Source of the DNA: Astropecten irregularis
Taxonomy: Eukaryota; Echinodermata; Asteroidea; Paxillosida; Astropectinidae
NCBI GenBank assembly: GCA_963971285.1
Contig: OZ020265.1
Coordinates: 5,310,270 to 5,374,269, forward strand
Length of the DNA stretch: 64,000 nt
Reading direction: 5' to 3'
The notes below the pieces were generated by a model. The model did not search any database. It was not told the DNA's origin and was given only the letters and a program-made list of their open reading frames with translations. The translations under genes were made by a program, and so were the position numbers. Below, piece after piece: positions 1 through 11,739 of the stretch (within the stretch, counting starts at the first letter, position 1; every line of letters starts with the position of its first letter).

Positions 1-77
1 TACTACATTTTTCCTAAAGAAGTGATCCACGTCGAATACAATCATACTTTCACATTTTATAAGGAATCGATTTATGG

Positions 78-83
78 TTTATT
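78..83 (-). terminator. Candidate polyadenylation signal AATAAA
   Basis: The minus strand reads AATAAA about 40 bases after the stop codon of the fibrinogen-related gene, a normal position for a 3'-end signal. No other copy lies closer to the stop. Confidence 0.5.
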
Positions 84-122
84 TTCTCGATCTTTTTTAT
101 GGGCTTTTTTCGTTAACCAGGT

Positions 123-755
123 TCAATCGCGAATTTCACGTATTTTCATGGTGGTTCCTTTCAGTGAATAATATTTCTCCTTCCATGTATCCCAGCGTAT
201 TGGTTTCCTAGCATTGTATTGGGCATTCAGATGGCTATCTGCATATCTCTTAAACCACCAGGCGCCTCTATAATTTCTTGCACAGGAACATGACATTATA
301 TCATTCGTTACATCCTTTGTTGAGAACCCATACCCATTATGATATGATAGAGAATCACCAGCATCACCAGCAGTGCTACTGGCATCGTATTTGCCAATAT
401 TCAGAGTGTACATAACCGGATATATTTTGAAATTCTCGTATTTTGCCCATGCTGTGTTGTTCTCCCAGTCCTCCAAATCAACTCGTAGCTCCCATGTTCC
501 TCGTGAATCATCAGACGTCAGAGGCACTAAGTTATCATTGCCAAGCCAGAACTCACCGGTCAGATTACCGAAGCCAGACTGGTACTCGGTCCAGTTACGG
601 TAGAAGTCCACATTGCCGTCTTGTCGCCTCTGAAAGACCGTCCACCCACCGCCATCAGATTCCATATCACAGTAGACCGGGATACCGCTATCAAAGATGC
701 AACATGGGTAGATTGTGTACACACTGCTTGAATTATAACCGGCATCTAAGAGCAT
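123..755 (-). CDS. Fibrinogen-related domain (3' half of an interrupted PAN-FReD gene)
   Basis: This 210-residue stretch is an almost complete fibrinogen C-terminal domain of the ficolin/tenascin type, a secreted lectin-like fold used in invertebrate immunity and adhesion. Hallmarks seen: YCDMESDGGGWTVFQRR near residue 30, GEFWLGN, a calcium-loop region GDSLSYHNGYGFSTKD, and CARNYRGAWWF near the end, closing with MKIR. In most family members a cysteine follows the WWF/WWY motif by a few residues; here that place reads KRYADSHLN, so the C-terminal disulfide partner is missing. The reading frame is open upstream of this Met as far as a TAA at 795-797, and beyond it the same frame encodes a signal peptide and PAN domain. 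I read the two halves as one gene. A lineage-specific pseudogene, readthrough or a sequencing error would all explain the stop. Confidence 0.82.
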   Translation of the reverse strand: MLLDAGYNSSSVYTIYPCCIFDSGIPVYCDMESDGGGWTVFQRRQDGNVDFYRNWTEYQSGFGNLTGEFWLGNDNLVPLTSDDSRGTWELRVDLEDWENNTAWAKYENFKIYPVMYTLNIGKYDASSTAGDAGDSLSYHNGYGFSTKDVTNDIMSCSCARNYRGAWWFKRYADSHLNAQYNARKPIRWDTWKEKYYSLKGTTMKIREIRD

Positions 756-794
756 CTTGCAACTCCTCTTTCGATCAAAGGAGCTATCACGTAA

Positions 795-1133
795 TTATAA
801 GAGATGTGTGTCTTCATCGCCATCAAAGTAAACACTCCCATGAGATCCGATGAGGTACTTACAGTGATTCGTTCGTGTCATATTATTCAGTTCGCAGAGA
901 TTACTACCTTTATAGTAATTGAATGATTTGCAAGTCACATCCAAGTTGCATACCTTTCCACAGATGATATGATAACGCACTGTGTAGTTCGCATAAGCAA
1001 ACCCAATCAAAGTTCTATTCTCAGCGGCATGGAATGTCAACGCGCGTTGCTTGCAATTATTCAGCAAGGCAGCCCCGGCAGTTATTTGTAGCCCAAAGTA
1101 TGTGAAGATACTCAAAAGTGCCGAGGAAATCAT
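795..1133 (-). CDS. Signal peptide + PAN/apple domain (5' half of the PAN-FReD gene)
   Basis: The 112-residue product starts with a hydrophobic signal peptide (about residues 1-22, MISSALLSIFTYFGLQITAG). A PAN/apple-like domain follows, with the cysteine spacing CGKVCNLDVTCKSFNYY...LCELNN. PAN domains bind protein or carbohydrate. The ORF ends DTHLL-TAA at 795-797, and the next codon in the same frame continues into the linker of the fibrinogen-related domain. No GT-AG intron of plausible size fits between the halves. The Met at 1131-1133 was chosen because it opens directly into the signal peptide. Confidence 0.75.
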   Translation of the reverse strand: MISSALLSIFTYFGLQITAGAALLNNCKQRALTFHAAENRTLIGFAYANYTVRYHIICGKVCNLDVTCKSFNYYKGSNLCELNNMTRTNHCKYLIGSHGSVYFDGDEDTHLL

Positions 1134-1930
1134 GGTCGGATTTGAATGTTCAAGATTTGATCGCCCAACAAAGAACTGACAAAATGTTTCAGGTTGATCT
1201 TGGCAAATTAGTTTTTTTAAAGCGAGACAATTTGAAGTTCAACTTTGCGTTACTTATGAAGAAGCCAGCGATCTATCAGTCTTGCCTATGGGTTAGGAAT
1301 AGAGTGTATCGCAAAGCGGTTTCGTGGCAAATATACAGTTTGAAATATCAACCCAATATTATATAGGCTTAATCTGCAATGTCACCCGGGTACTTTCTGT
1401 ATAAAGATACATGGCCTGTACTGATTGGCTGATCTGCTCCTACGTCATTGTCACCGATTTAGGTCGCGACATGAAATGAGGACCCTATTGGAACGTGCCA
1501 CTGCTTACGTGTCTTTCAGGCAACCACGTGCAAAAGAAAAGTTTCAAAAATAAAAGATCATAAATTCATTCTGTGTAAACCTACATCTCAATCTACCCTG
1601 ACCCTGAAATGGCTAGCCCCACCCTTCCCATCCCTTCAAACCTTTTGTCCTGATCGTCCCGTCCAATTATGTGTATATTTGCTTGCATGTTCTTGTCCTC
1701 CTGTCATTTAGCCATATAATGAACCCGCTATGATAAATATGCGTAAGACTCTCCTTACTCCAAGCAAAAATAAACGATGAATAACAATTTCCTCGTTACG
1801 TTGGCCCTTGGGATGGAAATTGGACAGAATGTAAAGTGTTTAACGCCTGGTAAGCAAAAAGCTGTTGAATTCTTGTAAAATGATTTCAAGCAAGTACGGG
1901 GACCACTGAGGCAGTATAACTAAAGACGAA
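1134..1930. other. Non-coding, nothing recognised
   Basis: AT-rich sequence upstream of the PAN-FReD gene. No domain, splice pattern or clear core promoter could be supported. Confidence 0.5.
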
Positions 1931-1934
1931 TTCA

Positions 1935-4900
1935 CATTGGGAATGATTTATGTGGTACAGACGAAAGAGGCTCTCGGCGGTTCAATAGCAATTGACAAAA
2001 ATAGAGCAGGAATGACAAAGAACATAAGAAGAAAGTGAAACAAAAATGAAGACAAGACAAGCTTTCTCTCTTCGGGTAAGGGTTATGTATTGCGTGTGTT
2101 TTGGTACATGTAAACGTGACTACTAAAACGGGACCCCCGTAGATGCAGTGACCGTGTACATTTGCTGATGTTTACAAGAGGAGAGCGAAGCATAAATAAC
2201 AAACTAGGCGGCGTACGTTTCTCGAAGGGAAATCAAAAGCAGGTCGATACAAACGAAACAGAAACATGGACAGAAACAGTAACATAAAAAAAACCGGCGT
2301 GCGGCTCTCGAAGCAACAGCTGGTCGGTATACAAAACCAAACTGATAGAGAAACAGAAACGGAAACAAAAACGAGAAATTGAAACAGAAACAGAAACAGA
2401 AACAGAAATTGAAATTGAAACAGAAACAGAACAAAAACAAAAACAAACAAAACAGAACAGAAAATTATTCAGAAACTAGTTTCCTCTGTGCGACATTTAA
2501 CCCTTGAAATTGAAAAGTAACCGTTTATTAATTCATTGAGTTGCCGGGTGAAATATTTAAAATGAAAGTAAAACATGACAGATTATCCAACAAAATTTCA
2601 CTTTTTATTACAAAACTCTAGCAGTATGGAGGTAAATACTTATCAATAACGGTTATAGTAAATATATTATAACATTGCGCAAACATCACACGTTCGCGAT
2701 GTTAATAGAGAACACAAGGGGATTGGTTTGTGGCTGCGCAAAAAGTAGCATTAGAGGGGCAATGGGAAAAACTAGAATAAGTAGAAAAAGAAACAGCAGC
2801 AACAGAAGCAGAAAAGACAAAGACAAAAAAAGGTACAAGTTATTACAGAAAAAAAAAGAAAATGAAAATGTGAACGGGAAAAACAAATGTAAATAAAAAG
2901 CACAAAGAATTTACAATTCATTTTTAAAAGATAACTTTATTTTAACTAAGTTCTATCAGAAAATGATTCATTATGAGGAAAAAGGGAAAACAAGACAGAG
3001 ACAAACAAAACAGGATAAACAAAGACAAAGAAAAGGAAATACAAATGCAAAATACCACAAGAAAGAAAAAGGAAAAAAAAAGAAAATGAACAAGAACAGA
3101 GGAAGGGAGACGAATGCAAGTTATTCAAGTTGCACAAACCTCAACTCTCTCAGCGAAATTCAAGAAACTAAATTGAAAATCATGTATTGTTTGTGTTTTG
3201 GTAAATGTAAACCTGACTACTAACAAGGGACCCCCGTAGATGCAGTGACCGTGTACAATTGTCGCTGTCTACAAGAGGAAAGCGAAGCATAAAAAAAAAA
3301 ACTAGGCGGCGTGCGGTTCTCGAAGTGAAAGGAAAAGCAGGTCGATACAAACGAAACAGAAACATGGACAGAAACAGAAACAGAAAAAAACCGCGTGCGG
3401 CTCTCGAAGCAACATGAGGTCGATATACAAAACCAAACTGATAGAGAAACAGAAACAGAGACTGAAACATTAACTTAAACATAAATTAACACAGAAACAG
3501 AAACAGAAATTGAAACAGAAACAGAACAGAACAAAACAGAACAGTAAATTATTCAGAAGACTAGTTTGCTCTGTGCGACATTATACCTTGAAATTGAAAA
3601 GTAACTGTTTATTAATTCATTGAGTTCCCTGGTGAAATATTTGAAATAAAACTAAAACATGACAAATTATCAAACAAAATTTTACTTGTAATTACAAAAC
3701 ACTAGCAGTATGGAGGTAAATACTTCTCAATAACGGTTATAGTAAATATATTATAACATTGCGCAAACATCACACGTTCGCGATGTTAATAGTTAACACA
3801 AGGGGATTTGTTTTTGGCTGCGCAAAAAGTAGCATTAGAGGGGCGATGAGAAAAACCAGAATAAGTAGAAAAAGAAACAGCAGCAATAGAAGCAGAAAAG
3901 ACCAAGACAAAAAAGGGTACAATCTATTACAGAAAAAAAGACAAAGAAAATTAAAATGTGAACGGTAAAAACAAATGTAAATAAAAAGCACAAAGAAATA
4001 CATTTCATTTTTAAAAGATAACTTTATTTTAACTAAGTTCTTTCAGAAAATGATTCAATATGAGGAAAAAAGGAAAACAAGAAATAACTGTTTACAAATA
4101 AAAGGGTAGTGAGGAGATCAGGTGTGAAATCTATGTCGAGCAAGTAACTGGGTATATCTAGTGGAGCACTAAAGGGCCATTAAGTAGACATACATGTATA
4201 AACGTCAGAACAAAAATTAACAATGAAAACACAATTACAGTTCACAAAGGTAACTAAGGAAATAGAGAAGTACAACAAAAGGATAAAAAGACAAATGTAA
4301 GAACAAGTAAAGGAAAATGATAAAATTTGGGACAGGGAAAGAGAAAGGGAAAGGAATAACACTTATTCAAGTAAAACAAATCTCAGTGCTGTCAGCGCTG
4401 TCATAAACTAAAAGGCTTTTGTAGATTTTGTTCTTTCCCATCCTCCAAATGCCCATATGTAAAATAAAAGAATCTAAATTGAAAATCTTGTATTGCATGT
4501 GTATAATGCTGCATGTAAACGTGACTGATAAAAAGCATCGAGGCAGTGACCGTGTACAAATGTCGCTGTCTACAAGAGGAAAGCGAAGCATAATTCACAA
4601 ACTAGGCGACGTGCGGTTCTCGAGGCCAAAGGAAAAGCAGGTCAATACAAACGAAAGAGGAACAGAACAAGAAGTATAAGCATACGCATGGAATTATTGT
4701 AGATGTCAGAAAATTATTTTGTTTTCTGCGACAATATCCCTTGCAAGTGAAGAGTAATTGTGTGTTTGTTAATTTTAAAACTTCATAAGTCTTAGCTACT
4801 CGACAATCATTGATTAACCTAAGGAAAAAAATAAATTTAAAAAGAAACATTACAATTATCCAACAAATTGTCACTTAAAAAACCCACCAACATAATGGCA

Positions 4901-6900
4901 GATACAAATACTTAAAAACTCCGTTGAAACCTATGTTCCGGATTCCATGTCCTCAGTAATCCACCCTCCCTATTTAGGGAAATTAATACAAATAAACCTA
5001 TCCAAATTTGATTGCTTGTGTTTTTACACCTGATTACGTCACGATAACGTCACTCTATGATTCTGCCAAGTTTGATCAAAATCAGAGGTTGTTTATTAAC
5101 CAAAAAGTCGTACAGAAAAATACAAATATTTCCCCGTTGAAAACGTGTTCAAAGTCAATGGGAATATACAAATATTCAAAACTCTACACAAAATAAAGCG
5201 ATGACGTCATCATGGCGTCATTGTTGTACGGCCATTGCTACACACGGGTCCTTCATTGGTATCAGTTTGATGATGATCCCAACATGCAAAAGCACTAAAG
5301 TCGTGTGTAGAATAAACGTGTACAAATTAAATGGGCTTATTGGAGAAGAAGAGGGTGCCGAAACAAACAAAAAACCAATCCGAACAAAAAAAATTACTTG
5401 TTCGCACTTGCGAGCGCGAAAAAGTCAACAAACAATACTGAGAAATGCGTAATCTAACGTTGCAAAGAGACTTCTGAACGGTTTTCATGTAGTGTAAAGA
5501 GGTTAACTAAAGGACACTCAATATCACAACACTGCTCAAACAGGACACGTGCGCGATGTCACTGAGGCATTCATAATAATGAAGGCGACAAGCGATAATT
5601 TATTTGTGGCTGGGCGAAAAAACAGAAGAGGGTCTATGGGAATGAAAAAAAAGGAAAAATTGAAGTTAAACAGACGAAGACAAGGACAAGGACAAACACT
5701 AAACCCAAACACAAAGTTTGTGTTTCCTTATGTGGATTTCCCTTTGTTTTCCTGTACTGGCCAAATGGACATCTTGAAACCATTTTGTATTTGAACTGTA
5801 ACCATCTTTTTATGATGAAATTTGGACCGATTAATATCCCTTGAATGATAAACTTCAATTTGCGACAGATAGAGACACATTGAAAATGTCTCCCTTTGGC
5901 CTTTGCTTTAGGAGGAAAACATTGTGTGTCAACATAACGTCTTGGAATCCTGCATTTTATGGACGTCCTTTGTCGTGAAGTCTACAGTGTGTATGCTACA
6001 CTTGTGCAGAATTACAAACACAGGAAAAATGGGGGGGGGGAGAGCAGAGAAAAGCGAAAAATAGGAAAGGAAATAAAAAAAAAAATAAACAAGACAGAGA
6101 CAAAGAAAAGAGGATAAACAAAGAAAAAGAAAATGAAATACACATGCAAAATACCACAAGAATGAACATGAAAACAAGGAAATGAACAAGACAAGAGGAC
6201 AGGAGACTAATGCAAGTTATTCAAGTTGCACAAACCTCAACTCCCTCAGCGAAATTCTAGGAACTAAATTGAAAATCATGTATTGCTTGTGTTTTGGTAC
6301 ATGTAAACGTGACTACTAAAAATGGACCCCCGTAGATGCAGTGACCGTGTACATTTCTCGAAGTGAAAGGAAAAGCAGGTCGATACAAACGAAACAGAAA
6401 CATGTACAGAAACAGAAAAAACCGGCGTGCGGCTCTCGAAGCAACATCAGGTCGATACAAACTAAACTGATAGAGAAACAGAAACAGAAGCAGAAACAGA
6501 AACAGAAACAAAAACAGAAACAGAAACAGAAACAGAAACAGAAACAGAAACAGAAACAGAAACAGAAACAGAAACAGAAACAGAAACAGAAACAGCAACA
6601 GCAACAGCAACAGAAACAGAAACAGAAACAGAAACAGAAACAGAAACAGAAACAGAGACAGAGACAGAGACAGAAACAGAAACAGAAACAGAAACAGAAA
6701 CAGAAACAGAAACAGAAATTGAAACAGAAACAGAAACAGAAACAGAAACAGAAACAGAAACAGAAACAGAAACAGAAACAGACATAAATTTCGGTTCTCG
6801 AAGAAAAAGCAGCTTGATAAAAACTGAACAGAAACAAAAAAAGAAACAGAACAAGAAACAGAAACAGAAACAGAAATAGAAACAAAGACGGAGTTTCTGT
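1935..6900. repeat. Four degenerate copies of a ~1.1 kb tandem block
   Basis: The landmark 'gcagtgaccgtgtaca' recurs near 2145, 3242, 4542 and 6340. In the first copies it is followed by 'acaagaggaaagcgaagcata', 'ggcgtgcggctctcgaag' and a purine-rich (cagaaa) tract. Copies 1 and 2 are about 1.1 kb apart and match throughout, including 'attgcgcaaacatcacacg'. Copies 3 and 4 are rearranged. The long ORFs here come from the low-complexity tract and are not genes. Confidence 0.8.
6470..6890. repeat. (CAGAAA)n hexanucleotide microsatellite
   Basis: About 400 bases of nearly pure CAGAAA units, with interruptions of CAGCAA, CAGAGA and TTGAAA. The 6-base period is a multiple of three, so open frames appear on both strands (Lys-Gln, Phe-Cys, Val-Ser and Leu-Phe repeats). 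Confidence 0.95.
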
Positions 6901-7429
6901 ATCTTCCTTGAAATTTGTGCCCATGAATCTGCTTATATCAAAGTATGATAGTAGGCCTACCTGTGTACGTGTATTTCGAAATGTCATTATATGAGGGACG
7001 ATTGATGACATACGTTCCAATTATGTTCACAAAACAGTTCCACTATACGAAATGAGACCCCGAACACCTAATGGTTGTTCCCAGAACCACAATTCATTAT
7101 TGGTACTTTTGGTTTTCACTTTAATAATTTCCTCTTTTTATTCGCGGTCATGGCAACTACAATGCAACTACTTGTAGCCACGGAATAAAACAAAAATCAG
7201 AAACAATCAAGCGCATATGTGTGGTATCGGTCCTTTTGACAAGATGCCGCTTCATCCTGAATTATTTTATTTATACGGCAAACATTTAGAGAAAGAACAG
7301 GGCCGGGGGGTCACTCAACAAGGATGCGGCTTTTTCGATCAATATACTTATCTAATAATTGTGGTTTCCTGGGTTTTGTTCGTGGTTTTATGGCTTCTGA
7401 GTGCCAAACGAACAACAATAATTGACCAT

Positions 7430-7500
7430 TATGAACACCACCAGCACAGAGCACTGGTCGGGGATTTCAGTTGGTAGCTGGTTCGAATCCCGTGTAGTCA
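7430..7500 (+). repeat. tRNA-derived SINE fragment (B-box)
   Basis: Contains 'gctggttcgaatcccg', a RNA polymerase III B-box/T-arm sequence, after a D-arm-like 'atttcagttggtag'. The core 'gctggttc.aatcccg' recurs at about 62668. The anticodon arm is missing, so this is not a tRNA gene. Confidence 0.4.
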
Positions 7501-7589
7501 ATTTGTTATTGTTTACTTTTCAACGCCGTAATAATTGTTAAACTCACACAATATCCCATTAAACCCTATGGATTATAAATGCAATCCAA

Positions 7590-7740
7590 TTTATTAAAAT
7601 ATCATATGGTGTGGCGGGTAAATATAGTATGAGTAAATAATAAGTATACAACCTCAATCTTAGCTTATACCTCAAGTTAAACGTCAAGCTACAAAGCAAC
7701 TGTAACAACAAACTAGACAATTATGTATGTTGAAGAAAAA
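7590..7740. repeat. Outlying copy of the 115 bp satellite
   Basis: 'aacctcaatcttagcttatacctcaagttaaac' style sequence with 'gtcaagctacaaagcaact' matches the monomer of the array that begins near 9355, but lies about 1.6 kb away from it. Confidence 0.6.
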
Positions 7741-8029
7741 AAGAACATAAGGCTTTTCCGAAGTTTTGAGTCTTCCCTTTTCCATGGTATAATACACATT
7801 ACAGAAACAAGCCCACTTTATGAGCACCACACTCCACTGAGACAATCCCCATGAAACAGATTGCAGCCATCTTCCTGTGCCAGCTGGTACTAATCAGGGC
7901 ATTAAGTAAATGATAGCTTAAGTGGTAAAGTCGACATATAAAGTGCTGGTAATTTACCAAACTAGCCCAAGTACACAACTTTGAACAAAGTCAATGGTGT
8001 TTTCTGACAATAATATTAGAAATTCATAC

Positions 8030-8640
8030 AATTTCAAGGGATGACGCATTAATGACGTAACTTCATACTTTCAATATCAACCTATATTTGACCAGAATAC
8101 TTAATTTCGAAGCAATCGGCCATTTCCTTCTTTGTGTATTTTTCTGTCATTTTTAAAGACACCATGATGACGTCACATTTTTTTTTATACGGTGTTCAAC
8201 TTGTTCAGTATGTTTAAGAATTATCTAAAAGGAAATTAAAGAATTCTTGTTTCTTTCACAAGATGACGCGTGATGACGTCATGATGTCGTCATTGCAATT
8301 TGTCGATAAAACACTTCTCTACTATAATATACATGCCAAGTTTGTACCTAGTCGATGCTATGGTTTGTTCTAAATTATCATGTAATGTTTGCTCGTTTAA
8401 TATACGCCCACGTTACTGGTGATGACGTCATATCAATGTGTCAATATAACACTTCACCCTAAGATATATACCAAGTTTCAACCCAATTGAACTTATGGTT
8501 CGTTCATAATTCATGTTTGAATTTTGCCCTTTTAAGACAATGTCACGTGGCAAACGGTATCTAAATGATGATGCAAATGGCCGGCATACAACTCTGTTAT
8601 AGGGACATGTTTGGTTAGCTTGGGTCATCTATTTCTTTAT
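8030..8640. repeat. Degenerate repeat carrying TGACGTCA palindromes
   Basis: Three perfect TGACGTCA palindromes (8168-8175, 8274-8281, 8423-8430) recur every 100-150 bases, next to wording like 'ccaagtttgtacctagtcga' and 'ccaagtttcaacccaattga'. This points to diverged tandem copies. Another perfect copy lies at 5202-5209. The motif equals a CREB/ATF site, but the repeat context makes a regulatory role uncertain. Confidence 0.5.
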
Positions 8641-9350
8641 TGTGCACTGTTTTAACTTGTTCTTCTATGCTCTTATTTGGTTAAGACCGGCTGTTTAAAA
8701 GTAACCAAAGTGTGATTTACTATGCCTATGTACAAAGTACATGAGATTTTGAACTAAAAGAAGTAGATGAAGACAACGAAAAAACAATCCTTAAACAAAA
8801 ACAAAAAAAACATTTTGCAATCACAATCGGAAAAGCCCAAAATCAACATTCGAATTAAAAGAAAATATATGGTCACGATTTTTACGAAGAGACAAATTTG
8901 CCACGGGGCGTTGATTCATTGTTAAGAGAAAATCGACTTTAAAGTTGAACCCTTTTGAAATTGAAGATTACCCCTACTTTATGAGGGCATGTTTAAAATA
9001 TTTGTATGCCAATTTGAAGCTCGAAAGTCAAACTGATACGAGGTGCTATTCAAAAGTTAATTGACCCCTTTAACGTCCATAGATACTTATCTCTCCAAAA
9101 TTAAAACAAGAAAAAAGTTTGGCTAGAACTCGACTTTGTCTCTTTGTGAAAATGTTAAATGCCATTTCGGTGATATTTGCCCTTTTTTTATTGCCGTTAT
9201 CTGTATTATTTTATTTGATTTCAACAAATTGGTTCTGTAAGATGTCCCTTGCAATACCTTCAATCGAATTAGGCCAAAAAAGAAGCATTTCAAATTTCAA
9301 AAAAAAAAAAAATAGATTTTAGTCAATTTTGTCTCTTCGTGGAAACGGCG
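8641..9350. other. Non-coding, nothing recognised
   Basis: AT-rich, with a short A-tract near 9300. No coding signal, hairpin or duplicated copy within the window was found. Confidence 0.4.
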
Positions 9351-9354
9351 ACAG

Positions 9355-11735
9355 TATAACGCAACATCTTGGTAAGTATGTTATAAAACAACAAGCTACA
9401 AAACAGCAACAAAATATAATTTGCAAATTATAATTAGCATCATGCAATATATCGGTAAGTCCGGTAAAAAACTATCCCAAGTTAAACTTCAAGCTACAAA
9501 ACAACTGTAACAATTTTTTTTTTTTTTAAGACCATGCAAAATCCGGGTAAAAATACGGTATAAAAAGAAAATATTTAACTATAACTAAAGCTAAACCTAA
9601 AGCTATAAAACAACAACATTTGAAACTTATATGGGAATATCATGCAACATCTTCGTAGTACAGTATACAACTCAATATTAGCTTATACCCCGAATTAAAC
9701 CCTTACACAATAAAACAAAACATTTTTAACCTCCAAATTATATAAGATTATCATGCAAAATCTGGGTAATATAGTATCTAAATCCAATATAAGTTTAAAT
9801 TTCAAGTTAAACCTCAAGCTACAAAACAAAACAAAACACTTTTAACCTCCAAATTATATAATATTATCATGAAACATCTGGGTAGTACAGTATACAAATC
9901 CAATATAAGTTTTTACCCCAAGTTAAACTTCAAGCTACAAAACAAAACAATTCTAACCTACAAATCATATAAGAATATCATGCAACATCTTGGTAGTACG
10001 ATATACAAACTCACTACAGTATTAGTTTATACTCCAAGTTAAACCTCAAGCAACAAAACAAAACACTTTTAACCTCCAAATTATATAAGATTATCATGCA
10101 ACATCTTGGTAGTACAGTATACAAATCCAATATAAGTTTATACCCCAAGTTAAACTTCAAGCTACAAAACAAAACAATTCTAACCTACAAATCATATAAG
10201 AATATCTTGCAACATCTGGGTAGTACGATATACAAACTCACAATTAGTTTATACTCCAAGTTAAACCTCAAGCAACGAAACAAAACACTCTTAACCTCCA
10301 AATTATATAAGATTATCATGCAACATCTGGGTAGTACAGTATACAAATCAAATATAAGTTTATACCCCAAGTTAAACTTCAAGCTACAAAACAAAACAGT
10401 TCTAACCTACAAATCACAAATCCAAATTACATCAGGTTATTATGCAACATCTGGGTAGTACAGTATACGAACTAAATATCAGGTTACGCTCTAAGTTTTA
10501 AGAGCGGAATGTTCACCACTCAACAAACCTAGCTTGATTTGTCAGAACAATAAGCCTTAAATTTCTTGACATGAGAGCAAAAACTATTTATCTCACATTG
10601 AACACAGAGTCTTTTTGATGATTTTTCTCTCAGCCCGCAAACTCCTAAAAAATTAGATTATCTTAATTTCGTCAACGGGGCAGTAGACAAATCTGTGTGA
10701 TTTCGTGACAGATATGGGAGCCTTTTGTTCAAAAGAAAATTCAACATCCAAATGATTAAAAATACATCATGCAACATCTGGGTAAGTACGGTATGAAACC
10801 GAATTCTAAGCTACATCTAAAGTTAAATCTCACGCAACGAAACAACAACACTTTAAACCTGCAAATTAATTAAGGATATCATGCAACATCTGCGTAGTAC
10901 AATATGCAGATTCAATATCGGCATATACTAGTTCAACCTTAAGCTACAAAGCAACAATAAAAATTCAACATCCAAATTATATAAAAAAAAACAGCATGCA
11001 ACATCTGGATAAGTACGGTATGAAATATACTTCTAAGCTACATCTAAAGTTAAACCTCACGCAACAAAACAACAACATGTTAAACCTGCAAATTATATAA
11101 GCATATCATGCAACATCTGGGTAGTACAATATACAGGGTGTCCCAAAATAACGCAACACTTGCGTCGGGAGCCATCATATTAAAAATGAACTGTTTATCA
11201 CTTCAAGATTCAAACCTATGATACAACCGTGTCTTGGCTATTACCATATAGAATTTCAGCAAAAAATGACTAAAATTGAGGGTATAAACTAAGACTGAAT
11301 TACCCAACCTGAAAACCCGATTTTCATCTTTCTTTCATACACATTTTGTGTCTTTTGACCACTTGTTCTGAAAAACTGCAAATTTGTTTTTACAAAAATA
11401 CTTTTTCAATATGTCTAATTTTTTGCCCGATTTTGCGTAGATTTTTACATAGTGACAGCCAAGAATTGGTTGTATCACATATCTAAATCTTAAAGTTAAA
11501 TTTCAGTTTAATGTTAACATAATGGTTCCCGACACAGTGTTGCGGTTTTGTTTTTTTTCTGGGAAAACCCTGTACAAACTCAATATCGGTTTATACCACA
11601 AGTTCAGCCCTATAGCAACAGCAGCAAAACAACATGTTAATCTCCATGCAACATCTGGGTAAGTACGGTATGAAACCGAGTTCTAAGCTATACCTCAAGT
11701 TAAACTTCAAGCTACAAAACAACAAAACTGAAAAC
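9355..11735. repeat. ~115 bp tandem satellite, about 16 diverged monomers
   Basis: The phrase 'atcatgcaacatctgggtag' recurs at roughly 110-120 base spacing, for example near 9870, 9978, 10097, 10207, 10319, 10442, 10768, 10880, 10996, 11107 and 11646. Each is followed by 'gtacagtatacaaa', 'ccaagttaaact' and 'caagctacaaaacaa'. Central copies near 9.9-10.4 kb are the most alike. The array is interrupted by the MITE at 11134-11572. Confidence 0.88.
11134..11572. mobile_element. Tc1/mariner-type MITE (439 bp)
   Basis: Imperfect terminal inverted repeats of about 45 bases start CAGGGTGTCCCAAAA on the left and, reversed, CAGGGTTTTCCCAGAAAA on the right. Both then share a CGCAACACT..GTCGGGA core. 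The element is flanked by TA on each side and interrupts one satellite monomer. The CAGGGTGTCCC start and TA target are typical of mariner-like elements. There is no transposase ORF, so it is non-autonomous. Confidence 0.8.
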
Positions 11736-11739
11736 CTCC

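Noticed and set aside
2172-4003. Phe/Leu-rich and Lys/Asn-rich ORFs
   Set aside because: Low-complexity purine-rich repeat copies that are not conserved as protein between tandem units.
6257-7020. Long ORFs on both strands (Phe-Cys, Leu-Phe, Val-Ser, Lys-Gln repeats)
   Set aside because: Produced by the (CAGAAA)n microsatellite, whose period is a multiple of three; no domain, start context or splice signals.
10096-10458. 120-residue plus-strand ORF with internal repeats
   Set aside because: It is three satellite monomers read in one frame; neighbouring monomers are frameshifted.
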